A stretch of DNA of 64,000 nucleotides from a virus: positions 1 to 64,000 of the IMG/VR virus record IMGVR_UViG_3300042375_000420. One strand, given 5' to 3'. The notes below the pieces were generated by a model. It was not told where the DNA came from. It worked only from the letters and a program-made list of their open reading frames with translations, and did no database searches. Below are positions 37,501 through 44,494 of the stretch, in pieces. Position numbers and translations under genes: made by a program. Every line of letters begins with the position of its first letter. Position 1 is the stretch's first letter.

Positions 37501-39441
37501 AGATTCTTTTCCAATTTTTTCAAAACTTGCTCTACCTAAAGTAAGATTATTTACAGCAGTTGTTAATTTTTTAAAGGGAGCATTAGCTTTAGTAATTAAA
37601 TTTCCAGTAGCATCTAATAGTCCTCCAGCTTTTGGTATTAACTTTACCCCTGCTCTAAGACCTTTACCTGCAGCTTGAACTCCTCTTCCTACATAACCTT
37701 CTGAGAAGGCTTCTTTCATGTATTCTCCTGTAGCATATAGTAAAGAACTAGCTTCACTCTTAGGTATAAAAGAATCCCATTCAGCTTGAAGGGCATTTCT
37801 TTTACTTTCAAGGTCACTTTTCTTTTCAGAGTCTTTTTCTAATTCAATTAATTTATCCAAAGATTTTAATTGGTCTTTGTAGTAAGGACTTTTCATTTCA
37901 TAAAGTTCATCCTTAACTACATATCTTGTCTTACCATCTTTTTCAACTACACTTTCTACTCCACCTATTTGATCTGAAGTATAAGCTTTATAGAACATAG
38001 GAGAAATAGGTGCTTGAACTAAAAGACCTGTTCCTGCAGCTAAACTTCTTTCTGCTATTTCTTTACTAGCAGTACCTAAAGAAGAAAGAGTTCCTTTTTT
38101 AATACTTTGTTTTAATAGGCCTCTTAATCCTATTTTCATTTCTTCTTCAAGACCTTTTTCTAATCCAGCTCTAACACCTTTTTTAACTCCACCTTTGATT
38201 AAAGCAGTAACTCCTTGTTTGGCAACAGCACCTGCACCTCTAGTTAACATCATTTGAGCCATAAACCCAACAGAACCTCCTACACCAGCACCTAGATTAT
38301 ATCCAAAATTATTTTCATGTAATTTTAATCCATTTACATCATTTTCTAATTTATAAGCTTCAGCTACAGCATCTTCAGCTTCAGTCATAGTCTCTGGTTT
38401 TTGACCATTCTTCTTAGCTAAATAGATTCTATTAAGTTTATCAAATACTTCTTTAGCTCTAAAATCATTGACCATAGGTCTTAAACCAAAAGTTCCTACA
38501 TCTTGACTTGTAGTAGAGATACCTGCAAAAAAATCTGTATTACCTTTTCTGTAATCAGAGATTTTTTCATTTAAGTCTTGGTGTTTACTGGCCACAGTTC
38601 TCCAATAAGCTTCTTCAGCAGTTTGTGTATAATTATCTTCACTACTGTTAGCTTTAGGTCCTACACTACCATCAGGATAAAACATAGGCTGAGAATCATC
38701 CTTTAGTTTTTTCTGTTTAAGTTCTTCAGCTTTAGCCAAAGCTGTTTGATGCATTAGTCTACCTCTTTCTTCTAAAGGAGCTAAAGCAGGTTCAATTTCT
38801 TTTCTTTTGTAATTTTGGAGTTCATTATATTTCTTTTCTTCAGCAGGAGTCATTCCCTTAAAGATAAGATTATCAAGTCCTTTATTTTTAAGCATCTTGT
38901 CTTCCCAAAGAGTATCATCAGTAAGACTTTGCATAAATTGGAAAGTAAAATCTTTAGTTCTTTCCCACAAAGTTTTACTTTCTAACTTATCTAATTCACT
39001 TTGAGTATCAGCAAATTTTATAACTTTTTCTTGAGCAAGTTTTTCATTGCCAGTTTCTTTTGCAATATTGTCTTTTAACTCTTTGATAACAGGATTAGCT
39101 TCAATAGCAAGAAGTTTTTCAGCTTTCTTTTTTGCAATCATTGCCTCATACTTGGCCTGATTCATTTGTCCTTGTTCTCTTTGAGATGTATATGCACTAG
39201 CAGTAGCTATATTACTAGAGGACAAAGTACCTGTACCACTTCCAAAAAGATTTTCAAGTTCATCATCATCTACACCTTGCATAGTGACATCCCCTAACTG
39301 AGCATTAGGAGTAAATTTTTCTCTTGCTTCTGCTATAGTTTTACCAATACCTGTATTTGCAGCTTGGTGTATTCCTTCTACACTAAAAGGGTCTATAGTA
39401 TTTTCTTTTTTTCTAATAGGTGATTTAGGATTTAAGCCCAT
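25501..39441 (-). CDS. Virion RNA polymerase polyprotein, 4646 residues
   Basis: In crAss-like phages a packaged giant protein (phi14:2 gp66) is an RNA polymerase with two double-psi beta-barrels and a DxDxD catalytic loop. Here the motif is DFDVD at residues 3289-3293 (DNA 29563-29577), in KGLDFDVDKEN after a Met/Gly-rich strand. A Gly-rich hydrophobic stretch (~380-410) lies near the N-terminus, then coiled coil. A second HExxH zincin motif, HEILH, is at 4275-4279 (26605-26619). The protein is about twice the length of gp66, so neighbouring giant proteins seem to be fused into one chain. Expected to be ejected into the host and to transcribe early genes. Zincin and repeated GEAMI motifs hint at proteolytic processing. 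Confidence 0.8.
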   Translation of the reverse strand: MGLNPKSPIRKKENTIDPFSVEGIHQAANTGIGKTIAEAREKFTPNAQLGDVTMQGVDDDELENLFGSGTGTLSSSNIATASAYTSQREQGQMNQAKYEAMIAKKKAEKLLAIEANPVIKELKDNIAKETGNEKLAQEKVIKFADTQSELDKLESKTLWERTKDFTFQFMQSLTDDTLWEDKMLKNKGLDNLIFKGMTPAEEKKYNELQNYKRKEIEPALAPLEERGRLMHQTALAKAEELKQKKLKDDSQPMFYPDGSVGPKANSSEDNYTQTAEEAYWRTVASKHQDLNEKISDYRKGNTDFFAGISTTSQDVGTFGLRPMVNDFRAKEVFDKLNRIYLAKKNGQKPETMTEAEDAVAEAYKLENDVNGLKLHENNFGYNLGAGVGGSVGFMAQMMLTRGAGAVAKQGVTALIKGGVKKGVRAGLEKGLEEEMKIGLRGLLKQSIKKGTLSSLGTASKEIAERSLAAGTGLLVQAPISPMFYKAYTSDQIGGVESVVEKDGKTRYVVKDELYEMKSPYYKDQLKSLDKLIELEKDSEKKSDLESKRNALQAEWDSFIPKSEASSLLYATGEYMKEAFSEGYVGRGVQAAGKGLRAGVKLIPKAGGLLDATGNLITKANAPFKKLTTAVNNLTLGRASFEKIGKESGEGLIQGIPEEALEEIFVQAMPALNQTGAQYKENVKELGKLSFYRDVVAQTAVMGVGFQSIGAASRARAYSKDKTNYSKLLADLENIDISEDEKKALALASGQKLGSPVDYRIVSNNLREVGKHAAADQLEQRMFINMAQQAARLGKMGSYKESMDNLLNRKDIPDTFKQNALQVANQVDAIHKTHQEHSDKENFAEILNATVYAGLHQDNIRKLEGQAIILEEQAREEIEAYKKRTGKSFDFTPSSLLTKEFASEEEKASYEETLDELLDPKKENNMAVQNLVANIKMRRAAELDVAENKKILNDELAPDRQDRLKAKQSLKDEYELVEQDIEKGELVLPGISNVEEKEQPSGLNAVKKAKAIIQHIEDTYGTMISAEDLKELKDNKIERAKVERNATIKDLLISQSQKIEDNKIPVNEDASLSSELVTMPEDDDVQVSGYVDDTELPTSAINSNPDLDAAFGLAHQGFTVDPTITVGTQDVISQPIDLSVSASTTQTTSKTNEQQVADLRAEEQVENAKIEKEYQDNFQKITFGDDVAWQKLIDIKDAKLAETYDKYDKLITPLLNKSTPSTQISVPADTTFFDGEPMLGKVYPEEFLKQIQDTLEGMTQLYEDKTGNRITFREIFDHYKSKGMLDDVQKNFGAMSSAWIALNAKYGDTLYPLEDFTETFSVMYSPAAIFDVLATMDFQDGNIVTPVAPVVPTMPTTHPAIEVREENDNVQAAALVSSRIVGQDESNREISEQVVETVIDTQRTANMLPKMGYSSLEYTEENEDGTYRKISIPILNTNKSNGVNITPLLDPEGLQTGDTVGIEIATENEWKDITVSNGRTPEGKVILTTFDKWLAEKPRTQEEIDAKVPIYYTYQGKRIATVHDSDWYNGYNVADPTGLDINPHRPLGEWASEIQKGKEGTQNLRQTILKGGLREVTIKRTPTSVFQTVGDNSLVSLESNNPQSIIAVQVGEKISIGNKQEFKDGVILNEADFSERTADGRLKYDSRTWEIRREGKMQRPDGTLVNTYRAFHVQRKVTEEQLETVKWALAANAVKNRFTSYLTTVTPWTSMTDDQAQNIREQVLNHTGLDIFDPTDILTFVESFLQLSNKPAKNQVAYYQKNLIKDNLGMDAELLDEAAKKNNLVGFVQHTKESLLKKGDFKSAIHIINGQVTPLNMGYSQYLKSNLMTNVLSFNIGTAEKPNYITAVQPIINIQYSPVEGVTPQNEAEKVIEVVNNDTLLGNTPAFNATEQYDFAATLGIDIDSYQEFEDGEAMIANDTTPLQSLLISIAGLTTPQEQDIRQYVTHAIAESRQYIDEEGRVFNKKERAVEQETKDKLLSTLAEVRKAIQANLNTVLSQTEDTAEKRAFVNAYTDALKNIDSVETDYKVLFKRAALDFEKQSKTEIEDGEEVEDALNEKSYNKDSVEENSKLSVGTILRNFMHGVQKRDSKGTIQTGYLGLPKYYTFNEIFNELTKVLSLGSDLPSNYDALIKRLETSEVPFTKDILVKLKTADEQTKNQFLYTFVKHSMTSNFTMYQDLGELSELKSYETNANEATRVIENKWKNNNRTSSVYNRNLTINTTTAGNLIDTYEEWLKGENNTPDNHRAWLNKLGIGFTDAAWDKIVTEGIKDKGYSYNNLLFDKSQGIFLPIVNFLREAKANPTSYVHNEDKNVFKELSGMFKSLAKIEAIYNTNLVSLTYRDGDKTIFTQTPETFMSDKVNDLLDSLGQEDNTLVQDLQALSFSENSLILDFLQREGTSFKDLFKVSHAAIMTLKERGEDSADRRSITDLGEVDYDFNVNGQFGDRKIKQLTTSEKISGIHARVMRMLSPTMSDKSKAYYIDTIGLDLLRGDELQENEQGEITMSNRLKDVLIEQLVMPEVKRIIKYHASVKQTNIKDYDRGAEIFHLIPALNALQDSKGLSILDELATLPNLTPEIVKAKYKLQFEEVIAKVVDTETRAKKELWKEHFTPKVGSKMFSVSYFTEVKKNPAADYNKAIYDVVINGMLHNSEMFKVFAGDMAMYSQNKLFKQDENGNKVPLNEYTNEDWINLNKGIGVNLGKRLAALAAPGNKIAGSADPKFRKYNQIFLTDSADIAPNAEYLISLHYGKEALTPAIKTLLNDYSKNADLVHRYEIGEVMDVPAVDKAKKDMSLTRHNLQKAFPVIADYFNIESTDAQEYTTVREHINILNKQGRLTTAKMKAIEAKLEAGQALAREDLKVIMQPIKPVHTGSYADTTADVNRYVYIKSSSYPLLPEFTKGTKLEGLRIKMEELEKSTGRFTRASFQSANKVGATRTTINPFDKYSLEGIKEYAEGDINAKVLILDRNNFRIQQDVPVKSEKTKADKISMGTQFFKLLFGDGITELNGFEIDGKPMTGRELHQYYTDSFAELARHKRTELFEELGLSPQGEILNKKEFIYSLGKLLENEAIKRGYSLKSIAGLKIDELAMASGVFYEFKTPLWLSSDKNRYESLLNSIVTNRLMQHKISGNAYVAGSESGIQMKEGLNSLEGIEERTKSRIIYLNNFNGKELGGTSVEDVDGTPMFKKAQVFVRSYFKNPSTGELVNLFEGYDNETGDVSKAKYLIRRDNGTLGLKEDMIDENLMNMFSFRTPTSSHVSGSSIEIAGILPPEMGELMIVPKNFTKQKGLDFDVDKENTYQLNHYMDSEGKIKEVNDEYVQRTKDSIKELQFYRGRDFETIAEIEAELDALQGKLKVASNIPYMNELQSEVEGLWVMVKDSKSSIKDINHSMRSIQKALDTKIASQMAENSFIKSHLAVFNNPDNQVQNKINKVLSMSFAQDQAKMFEKAVEDGNKAKEVAKFVDLGMTMEDAEQEYYTNQSYNTVLSYSYQKMKMDLGSIGKTAIGVYANYTTMAGLIQQQGVEVSLDTEITIGGITSKGRLGLLESLKPSHISEANWKGLKRTVSEIFAEKENTATDNEKEQILGRVGVNDQTINVDSLLTLLGFDTDLVKVPGMKEKQKMALPYLLLSQPSIKEYNKQIKNSKGILASDFFDVSKLKKETVERLSVDSNNNPIITFGKDKSMSAIDPKNITTFRYVSTGLVYKPGKSLTGQTMYDGIASQGASNSMVQVDALITFLDLDKHARNVSKAQKVLNTNELGKSLVESSVSYRALANFPDSPIKNISKLLGEFEKNPAVITENMYKIGGYYVTPNTPQGHITIHGLQTGNTLFKSFFPYEDVGIKSVINQILLSQGLDPETMADSTYIKEFHKIMEEMIKYINSNPNNNTYIGETKAKRQETFVDSDTNTSISTYLRDLAGSVTNKRGVNAVLKNALYSRFSYTTGAEGELSLIKYNNTATDNLDEEILYNAIPELILSNLPLPPRNGKPYSTRQLGEDLVAYSFLEGGVQEATQFSKFIPVQLMEVMGQIENKGGKEVFVPINRKLQMFNNRENSPTFFDKALGIQETDIASFTRQYFQNNPRKAKRAWSKNVKFTEEGALLYETKQGKSPKFITYDTIQEGVKVSNLYENVGMNQYRRIDTVGQSGIKEYSYKQNEVTSIFNTSGTIEQVPEIIEETKILEAITMDGLTTPEALLEQIQNLNFSEDQKFLAETAKWLTPLLKEGLVNIQLSNTLYEKKGAAGFTSRPDSQGKILISIDADKFSQMSKEKGSELIIHEILHSVAVSHLTEYFDNSGTKTRTDVFIPPHVESLFQAYNAARKVYEGEVKALENKIAHNSVKGNPKIEFTDRELNVIYGLTNVFEFVSVAMTSEDFQKEFKGVPYLQSGKSILNKIEDFFVTMLDQIFPGLKEDSVARASILASMKFIQEERAKVPTKTVTQTSLPNANVVITYGKSIEVPLNERINQKLPATIVLDEDTSVDTKTLMGLSQLKEAGMYGESFDWNKYDDKLKNEEVTNEEVEELFKKEYGPAAFEYAQDKWGEDIAIAELEFLRDNPIEGAKIVEAWYNFSDTYYINDDIISHFADRIIKEVPEEFVDKNQTKLFEEEGEAMISNNLTTFDTSIENLGITQEEWDNLSQEEQDKIKKCN

Positions 39442-39467
39442 GCTGAAGATAATTAAAGATTATTATA

Positions 39468-39475
39468 CAAAGTTA
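39468..39475 (-). promoter_or_regulatory. Possible -7 promoter element (TAACTTTG) before the RNA polymerase gene
   Basis: On the - strand TAACTTTG fits TAnnTTTG. It lies in the 45-nt gap upstream of the 4646-residue gene, the largest gap in this part of the - block, followed by an A+T-rich leader containing TAATCTTTAAT, shared with the leader of the gene starting at 44414. No clear -33 TTTG. Confidence 0.35.
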
Positions 39476-39486
39476 TGAAAAAAATT

Positions 39487-41700
39487 CTATTCTTGTCTTG
39501 CTTTTTTATAATACAAGGTCATTAATTCTTCTTGAGTTTTTCCAGCTTCAGCAGGACTCATCTTTCTACCATCTTTACTTACTACATACCAACCTTTAGA
39601 AACAGATTTACCTACAGTCAATCCTTTAGCTACAGGGACAGCAGTAAGGACAGGAGGAACTGAAGTTTTCCAATCATTATAGACTTGAAGAGCCTTTCTA
39701 CTTGGGTCATTAATATACCTTTGTAAGTCAGGTTGTTGAATGGTACTAGCATCTATTGTAGCAATAGTTGAAAAACTACCTCCTGAGACAGGAAGTGCAA
39801 TAACAGTCTTACCATTAACATTTTTATCTACAACCCTAGCACTACGAGACCCAAAAGTTAAATTAGTCTTTTTACCATTTATAATCATTCCAGCAACAGT
39901 AGTAGAAGCTTCTTCTCCTGGTTCTTCAGGATTAGTTGGGTCAGCAGAAGTTTTTGGTTGAACATACTCTAATCCAGTAGACAAACCTAAATTTACTAAA
40001 GTTTGTGCCCCTATTTCTCCAGTAGTATCTAAAGCAGGTATAACAAAATTACCTTTATCATCTACTTTATAAGTTTTACCATCTATATAAGTACCTGTCT
40101 TAGAATATTTTTTATCTCCTCCAGGAGGAACTAATCTTACATTAGACTTACCATCTGGAGTTGTATAGATAGCATTCATATTTTTAGCAGTGTGTAAATT
40201 TAAAGATAAGTTACCTCCTAAATCATTTAAAGTTTTACCAATAGCTATTGTAGCTTTAGCTCCAACTCCTGCTTGAATATTATCTGCTATGTAAGTTGAA
40301 GTGATATTCTTTTGATACCCAGGTTGCTTAGAATAAATATTGAATAACTGAGCTTTACCTGCTTCAGAGTTAGGATTTACAGGAACTGTTTTTCTTTTTC
40401 CTCCTACTAAAACAGTTGTAAGTATTTCTCCTTTTGCATTTTTTTGTCTTCCATTAACCCATTGACCATAGTCTTTTTCAGTTTCAGCTTGAAGTTGTTG
40501 TTTAGCAAATAATTGTTTAAACTGTTCTACATATCCTTCACTATCAGGTATTCCTGCAAAAGCAGAATAATCTCCTCTACCTATTTGAGCAGCTAGTTTA
40601 GTTCTTGCTTCTCCTCCTTGTAAGTTTAATTTATTAGCTACAGTAGTAAACAATTGATTTTTAGAAGTTACGATTTCTTTTTTAGTATTACTGTAAGTTC
40701 CATAATCATGAGTTAAGGCATGTTTATCTGTATCTTCAAAACTAAATCCAACAGGTTGTTCTACATCTCTTTGCTTAATTCCATAAGCATATTCTTGTTT
40801 ACCTGCATCACTCATTAATTGAGCATCACTAGTCTTAACATTTACAATACCATATTTCTCTTTAGCATAATTCAATTCCCTAAGAAAAGCATTGTTTTTT
40901 GTATCATCAACAATAAGTTGTCCTTTCTCATCAAATAAAGGTTCTTGGTATCCTGGAACTCCTAAAGAGTTTAATTGTTGCATGGCACCCAATTGATTTG
41001 GATCTGCTGCTAAAGATGCCTTATAGGCTGATTTTAAATCTTGATCATTCCATCCTTCTGTACCTCTTTCTCCTTTAATTTCCCATAGTCCTCTATCTTG
41101 GTCCCAAGAAATACTTTTAACCTTACCTACTTTTTCTTTAAACATATCATCAATAAACACATCAGAAGGTTTTTTCTCTAGTAAAGCTTCTCCAGTAAAA
41201 GTGTTATAAGTACTAGGTCCTTTATAATCAGTTCCTTTAAATTCTGCAAGTTTTTTAGCTTTTAATAATTCCCATTGTTGAGGTGAGATTTTATTTCCAG
41301 CTTTATCAATTTGTTTTTTAGTTTCTTCTTCCCAAGTATTAAAAGCAGCAAGATTACCTTGTATCTTAGCTACCTCTCCCATTTTCCAATCAGATGTAAT
41401 CTTTCTTTTAAGGTCTTCTATCTTAGGCATATAGGTAGCAGCATTCATAGCATCTCCATAGATACCTGAACTTATGTCTCCTACTTGAGTTGTGTATCCT
41501 CCTATAATTTCTTGAAGTCTGGGATCATCTACTTTTAAACCTTTAGCTTCTAATAAAGCTGAAAGTTCATCTTTAGCTTTAGCTGCTGTCTCCACTTCTT
41601 TATCTTTCTTAGCTAAAGCTTGTCCCATTAATTCATAAGGAGCTTCATACATTTTATCATCAAGAAATGTGGCTTCTGTACCTTTATAAAACTGTCCCAT
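39487..41700 (-). CDS. Probable internal virion (cargo) or structural protein
   Basis: 737 residues. The first ~130 residues are helical/coiled coil (LAKKDKEVETAAKAKDELSALLEAK). The rest is mixed with Gly/Asn/Thr-rich beta regions. No signal peptide or membrane segment. It sits directly before the RNA polymerase polyprotein in the - block, the place of capsid cargo proteins in crAss-like phages. No motif fixes its function. Confidence 0.6.
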   Translation of the reverse strand: MGQFYKGTEATFLDDKMYEAPYELMGQALAKKDKEVETAAKAKDELSALLEAKGLKVDDPRLQEIIGGYTTQVGDISSGIYGDAMNAATYMPKIEDLKRKITSDWKMGEVAKIQGNLAAFNTWEEETKKQIDKAGNKISPQQWELLKAKKLAEFKGTDYKGPSTYNTFTGEALLEKKPSDVFIDDMFKEKVGKVKSISWDQDRGLWEIKGERGTEGWNDQDLKSAYKASLAADPNQLGAMQQLNSLGVPGYQEPLFDEKGQLIVDDTKNNAFLRELNYAKEKYGIVNVKTSDAQLMSDAGKQEYAYGIKQRDVEQPVGFSFEDTDKHALTHDYGTYSNTKKEIVTSKNQLFTTVANKLNLQGGEARTKLAAQIGRGDYSAFAGIPDSEGYVEQFKQLFAKQQLQAETEKDYGQWVNGRQKNAKGEILTTVLVGGKRKTVPVNPNSEAGKAQLFNIYSKQPGYQKNITSTYIADNIQAGVGAKATIAIGKTLNDLGGNLSLNLHTAKNMNAIYTTPDGKSNVRLVPPGGDKKYSKTGTYIDGKTYKVDDKGNFVIPALDTTGEIGAQTLVNLGLSTGLEYVQPKTSADPTNPEEPGEEASTTVAGMIINGKKTNLTFGSRSARVVDKNVNGKTVIALPVSGGSFSTIATIDASTIQQPDLQRYINDPSRKALQVYNDWKTSVPPVLTAVPVAKGLTVGKSVSKGWYVVSKDGRKMSPAEAGKTQEELMTLYYKKARQE

Positions 41701-41702
41701 GA

Positions 41703-44414
41703 TTATGTTGTTTTAGTAGATTGTGCTATAAATTTTTGGTATTCTTCCATAGATACAGATATTTTTTTTCCTGTTCTAGGGTCAGTAATTTCTATAGCTT
41801 TGTTAGTAATATCCCCTTCATCATTTCCTTGACCATAGATACCTGATTTTTTTGCAATATTCCATTTAACTTTATTTTTTTTCATGGTATTTAAGTCTTT
41901 ACCAATATTCTGTATTCCTAAAGCTTGATCTTTAAGACCTAATCCTTTAGCAGTATAGTAAGCATCTTTAGCAGCTTCATTAGCCATATTAGCTTGATAC
42001 TCTCCTTGTCCTTTTAATTGATCTACACTTAGAGCAGTACTAGCTTTAGTTTTATATATGTCTGCAATTTGTCCTGCAGCTCCTGTACTAATATCCATAA
42101 TATTTTGTTGTAAAGCTGTATCATATAACCAATCCATAGCTCTTGATTGATTAATACCTCTAGCAGCATTTCTACCAGATTTTTTACCTCCTTGAGTAGT
42201 AGTAGTTGCTTTACTTATTGCTTGAGCTTTAGCATTTTCAATAGAACTCATAGCAGTATCTAATTGTTTCTGAGTTTCTTTTCCTGCATTAGCATACACA
42301 TTTCTATGAGTTATGTCAGTACTTCTTTGTTCAGCAGCATTTTTAAGACCTGCAGTAGAACCAAGATAATCTCCAAAAAGACTAGCAATATCTCCCATAC
42401 CTGGAATACCTCCACTTTTATTTACAGCAGTACCTACTTTACCCAATACTCTACTAAACATGTTTCCTGGTAAATCAGTTTCAGGAGTAATACCAGTATC
42501 AACACCATTACCATATTGTTCTATAGGAGTCATTACAGTTTCTGAAGGCATCTTAAAGTTAACACCATCCTCAGCATAAGGATCTCCATAACTTAAAGAA
42601 GCATTATCATTAATTCCTTCTCCTATTTTAAAATTCTTTAAAGCATCTAAGTTAATATTAGGATTACTACCAAGGGAATCACTTATCCCATCTCCATTAG
42701 CATCTCCTGTAACATATCCATCAGCTTTCTTGTCTTTATTGGCAGCTAACCAATCTTGACTTGCTTTATAAGTACCTGGTCCAAATACTTTACCAAAACC
42801 AGGAGTTTTACTTTCTATACCTAAATCTCCTTGAATGAAATTCATATCCATTACTCCTCCAGGATTTAGTTCATTGTACTTTGCATAAAAGTCTTTAAAC
42901 ATATTTGCATCATATCCTTTACCATACTTAATTCCTGCAGGGCCAGTACCATCTTCATATTTCATAGGATTTGCTTGTAGTCCTTTCATACTAGTACCAA
43001 AAGCTGCAATAACATTATCAGCCATTTGTTGCATATTATTTACTTGCTCTTGGAATTGTAAGTCAGCCATCTCTTCTTTTTGAATAGATTGCATTTTTCT
43101 TTGAGTAGCATTTTTAACAGCAGAATCAAGTAAAGGTTGTGAAGCAATTTTTTCAAGGTTAGCAATTTTTCTTTCTCTGGCTTCTTTTCTTTCAGCTAAA
43201 GTTTCTTTACCAACTTTAAGTCTATCAGAGTAAACCTTAGTTCCTTCAGGAATATCTTGTCCTACTTCCATAGGCATACCTCCTTGTTCATGACTTGGTC
43301 CTTGAAATTCTCCTGTCTCTCCTTGTGGAGTTTCATACATTTCTCCTCCTTCAACTTCTACATCTTGGTTTACATTGTTCATTCCATTAGCAGCTGTCTT
43401 AGGAGTTTTAGTCCAAGCTTCTTTACTAAAGCCTCCTGCTCCTCCAAACTTAATAGCTTCTTGAGCAAGACCTCCTACTAAGGAAACAATAGGAACTAAA
43501 GAATTACTAGCCACTTGTTGATCTGCTTCAGCTAACATAATATTATAATCATTCAATACCTCATTAGGAGTTTGAATATAATTATTAGGTCCAACTCCAG
43601 CAGGAGTAGTACCATTAGCATATTTTTTTCTAGGGTTCATTTTTCTTTTCATAATTCCTTGATTTCCAGTTCCGTAAACTAATTTTTGTTGCTCCCACAT
43701 TTTTAATTCAGCTGAATTATTAATGGTTCTATAATCTACATTAGCCAATTTTCCAGGAGTTTCTACTTCTCCTCTTTTTGGGTCTCTGTTATAATATTGT
43801 ATTGTTCTTTTAATTTTTTCTTTGTTTATTATAGAAGGCTCTTCTAAAAGTTTTTCCACTTTCTTAGAAGCTTCTTCTACTACAGGAGTTCCTGCTTTAA
43901 CTACACTAGTTATATCAGCCCCAACATTTCCAATGTCTAATAAATCTACACCTAAGTTTTTTATATCTGCCTTACCAATTTGTTTTGAAGAGGATACAAC
44001 AGATTTAGTTTTAATCATAGGTTTAATATTTGCAGGATTTGTAATTTTGTTAACTTTACTTGCAACTTCTTCTACAGCATTAATAACTTTTTTTGTATTC
44101 TTTATTGTTTTAGATGCTTTAGCTGCTTTAGCCAATCTAAAAATAGTTTTAGCTTTACCTACCATAGGCAAAGCTCCAAGAACATTTAAACCTAATTCTC
44201 CCCAAGAACCTTTTCCTTCAGATAAATCTTTAGCTGCATAATAAACATCAGGATAAGAACTAATACCTGTAGGGTCAAACATTTTTGCTGTTTGAACTGC
44301 TACATTATCATTTACAGATCTAACTTGATCCCAATCAATATCAGAGGTGTACTGTCCTTGAGCAGTCTTCCTCTTAGTTTTTTGAGCAGGGTTAGGTTTC
44401 TTAGGTTGTAACAT
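41703..44414 (-). CDS. Large virion structural/internal protein with calcium-loop-like motif
   Basis: 903 residues. Residues ~80-130 are Ala/Lys-rich amphipathic helices (FRLAKAAKASKTIKNTKK). Residues ~355-400 contain VEVEGGEMYETP-like text and GPSHEQGGMP, a segment I know from crAss-like and other Bacteroidetes phage structural proteins. Residues 571-579 form DANGDGISD, an EF-hand/dockerin-type calcium loop (DxNxDGxxD). The C-terminal third is Ala/Gln-rich helix (ejection-protein-like). Presumed virion protein, perhaps ejected. Confidence 0.65.
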   Translation of the reverse strand: MLQPKKPNPAQKTKRKTAQGQYTSDIDWDQVRSVNDNVAVQTAKMFDPTGISSYPDVYYAAKDLSEGKGSWGELGLNVLGALPMVGKAKTIFRLAKAAKASKTIKNTKKVINAVEEVASKVNKITNPANIKPMIKTKSVVSSSKQIGKADIKNLGVDLLDIGNVGADITSVVKAGTPVVEEASKKVEKLLEEPSIINKEKIKRTIQYYNRDPKRGEVETPGKLANVDYRTINNSAELKMWEQQKLVYGTGNQGIMKRKMNPRKKYANGTTPAGVGPNNYIQTPNEVLNDYNIMLAEADQQVASNSLVPIVSLVGGLAQEAIKFGGAGGFSKEAWTKTPKTAANGMNNVNQDVEVEGGEMYETPQGETGEFQGPSHEQGGMPMEVGQDIPEGTKVYSDRLKVGKETLAERKEARERKIANLEKIASQPLLDSAVKNATQRKMQSIQKEEMADLQFQEQVNNMQQMADNVIAAFGTSMKGLQANPMKYEDGTGPAGIKYGKGYDANMFKDFYAKYNELNPGGVMDMNFIQGDLGIESKTPGFGKVFGPGTYKASQDWLAANKDKKADGYVTGDANGDGISDSLGSNPNINLDALKNFKIGEGINDNASLSYGDPYAEDGVNFKMPSETVMTPIEQYGNGVDTGITPETDLPGNMFSRVLGKVGTAVNKSGGIPGMGDIASLFGDYLGSTAGLKNAAEQRSTDITHRNVYANAGKETQKQLDTAMSSIENAKAQAISKATTTTQGGKKSGRNAARGINQSRAMDWLYDTALQQNIMDISTGAAGQIADIYKTKASTALSVDQLKGQGEYQANMANEAAKDAYYTAKGLGLKDQALGIQNIGKDLNTMKKNKVKWNIAKKSGIYGQGNDEGDITNKAIEITDPRTGKKISVSMEEYQKFIAQSTKTT

Positions 44415-44428
44415 CTTTCTTTAGTTTA

Positions 44429-44494
44429 TTAAAGATTAATCTTTATCTTTCTGATTCTGCTCTTTGCAAAGCTGAGAAGTTAAAGATTAATCTT
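44429..44494. repeat. Two copies of the palindrome TTAAAGATTAATCTT, 51 bp apart
   Basis: Identical 15-mers at 44429-44443 and 44480-44494; the core AAGATTAATCTT is a perfect palindrome. The first copy is in the gap between the 1949- and 903-residue genes (it overlaps the stop region), the second inside the 3' end of the 1949-residue gene. A related TTAAAGATTA lies before the RNA polymerase gene (~39453-39462). Possible regulator site or mRNA processing signal. Confidence 0.5.

Noticed and set aside
24863-37544. Many short + strand ORFs opposite the giant genes
   Set aside because: They are antisense shadows with low-complexity hydrophobic or Ser/Leu-rich translations, no spacing logic and no start context.
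39487-39500. Frameshift or split gene between the 737- and 4646-residue proteins
   Set aside because: A 45-nt non-coding gap with its own leader and start separates them; no shared domain.
41703-44414. Polymorphic-toxin interpretation of the 903-residue protein because of its Ala/Lys-rich pre-toxin-like N-terminal region
   Set aside because: No toxin C-terminal domain or immunity gene; position and GPSHEQGGMP text fit a virion protein.
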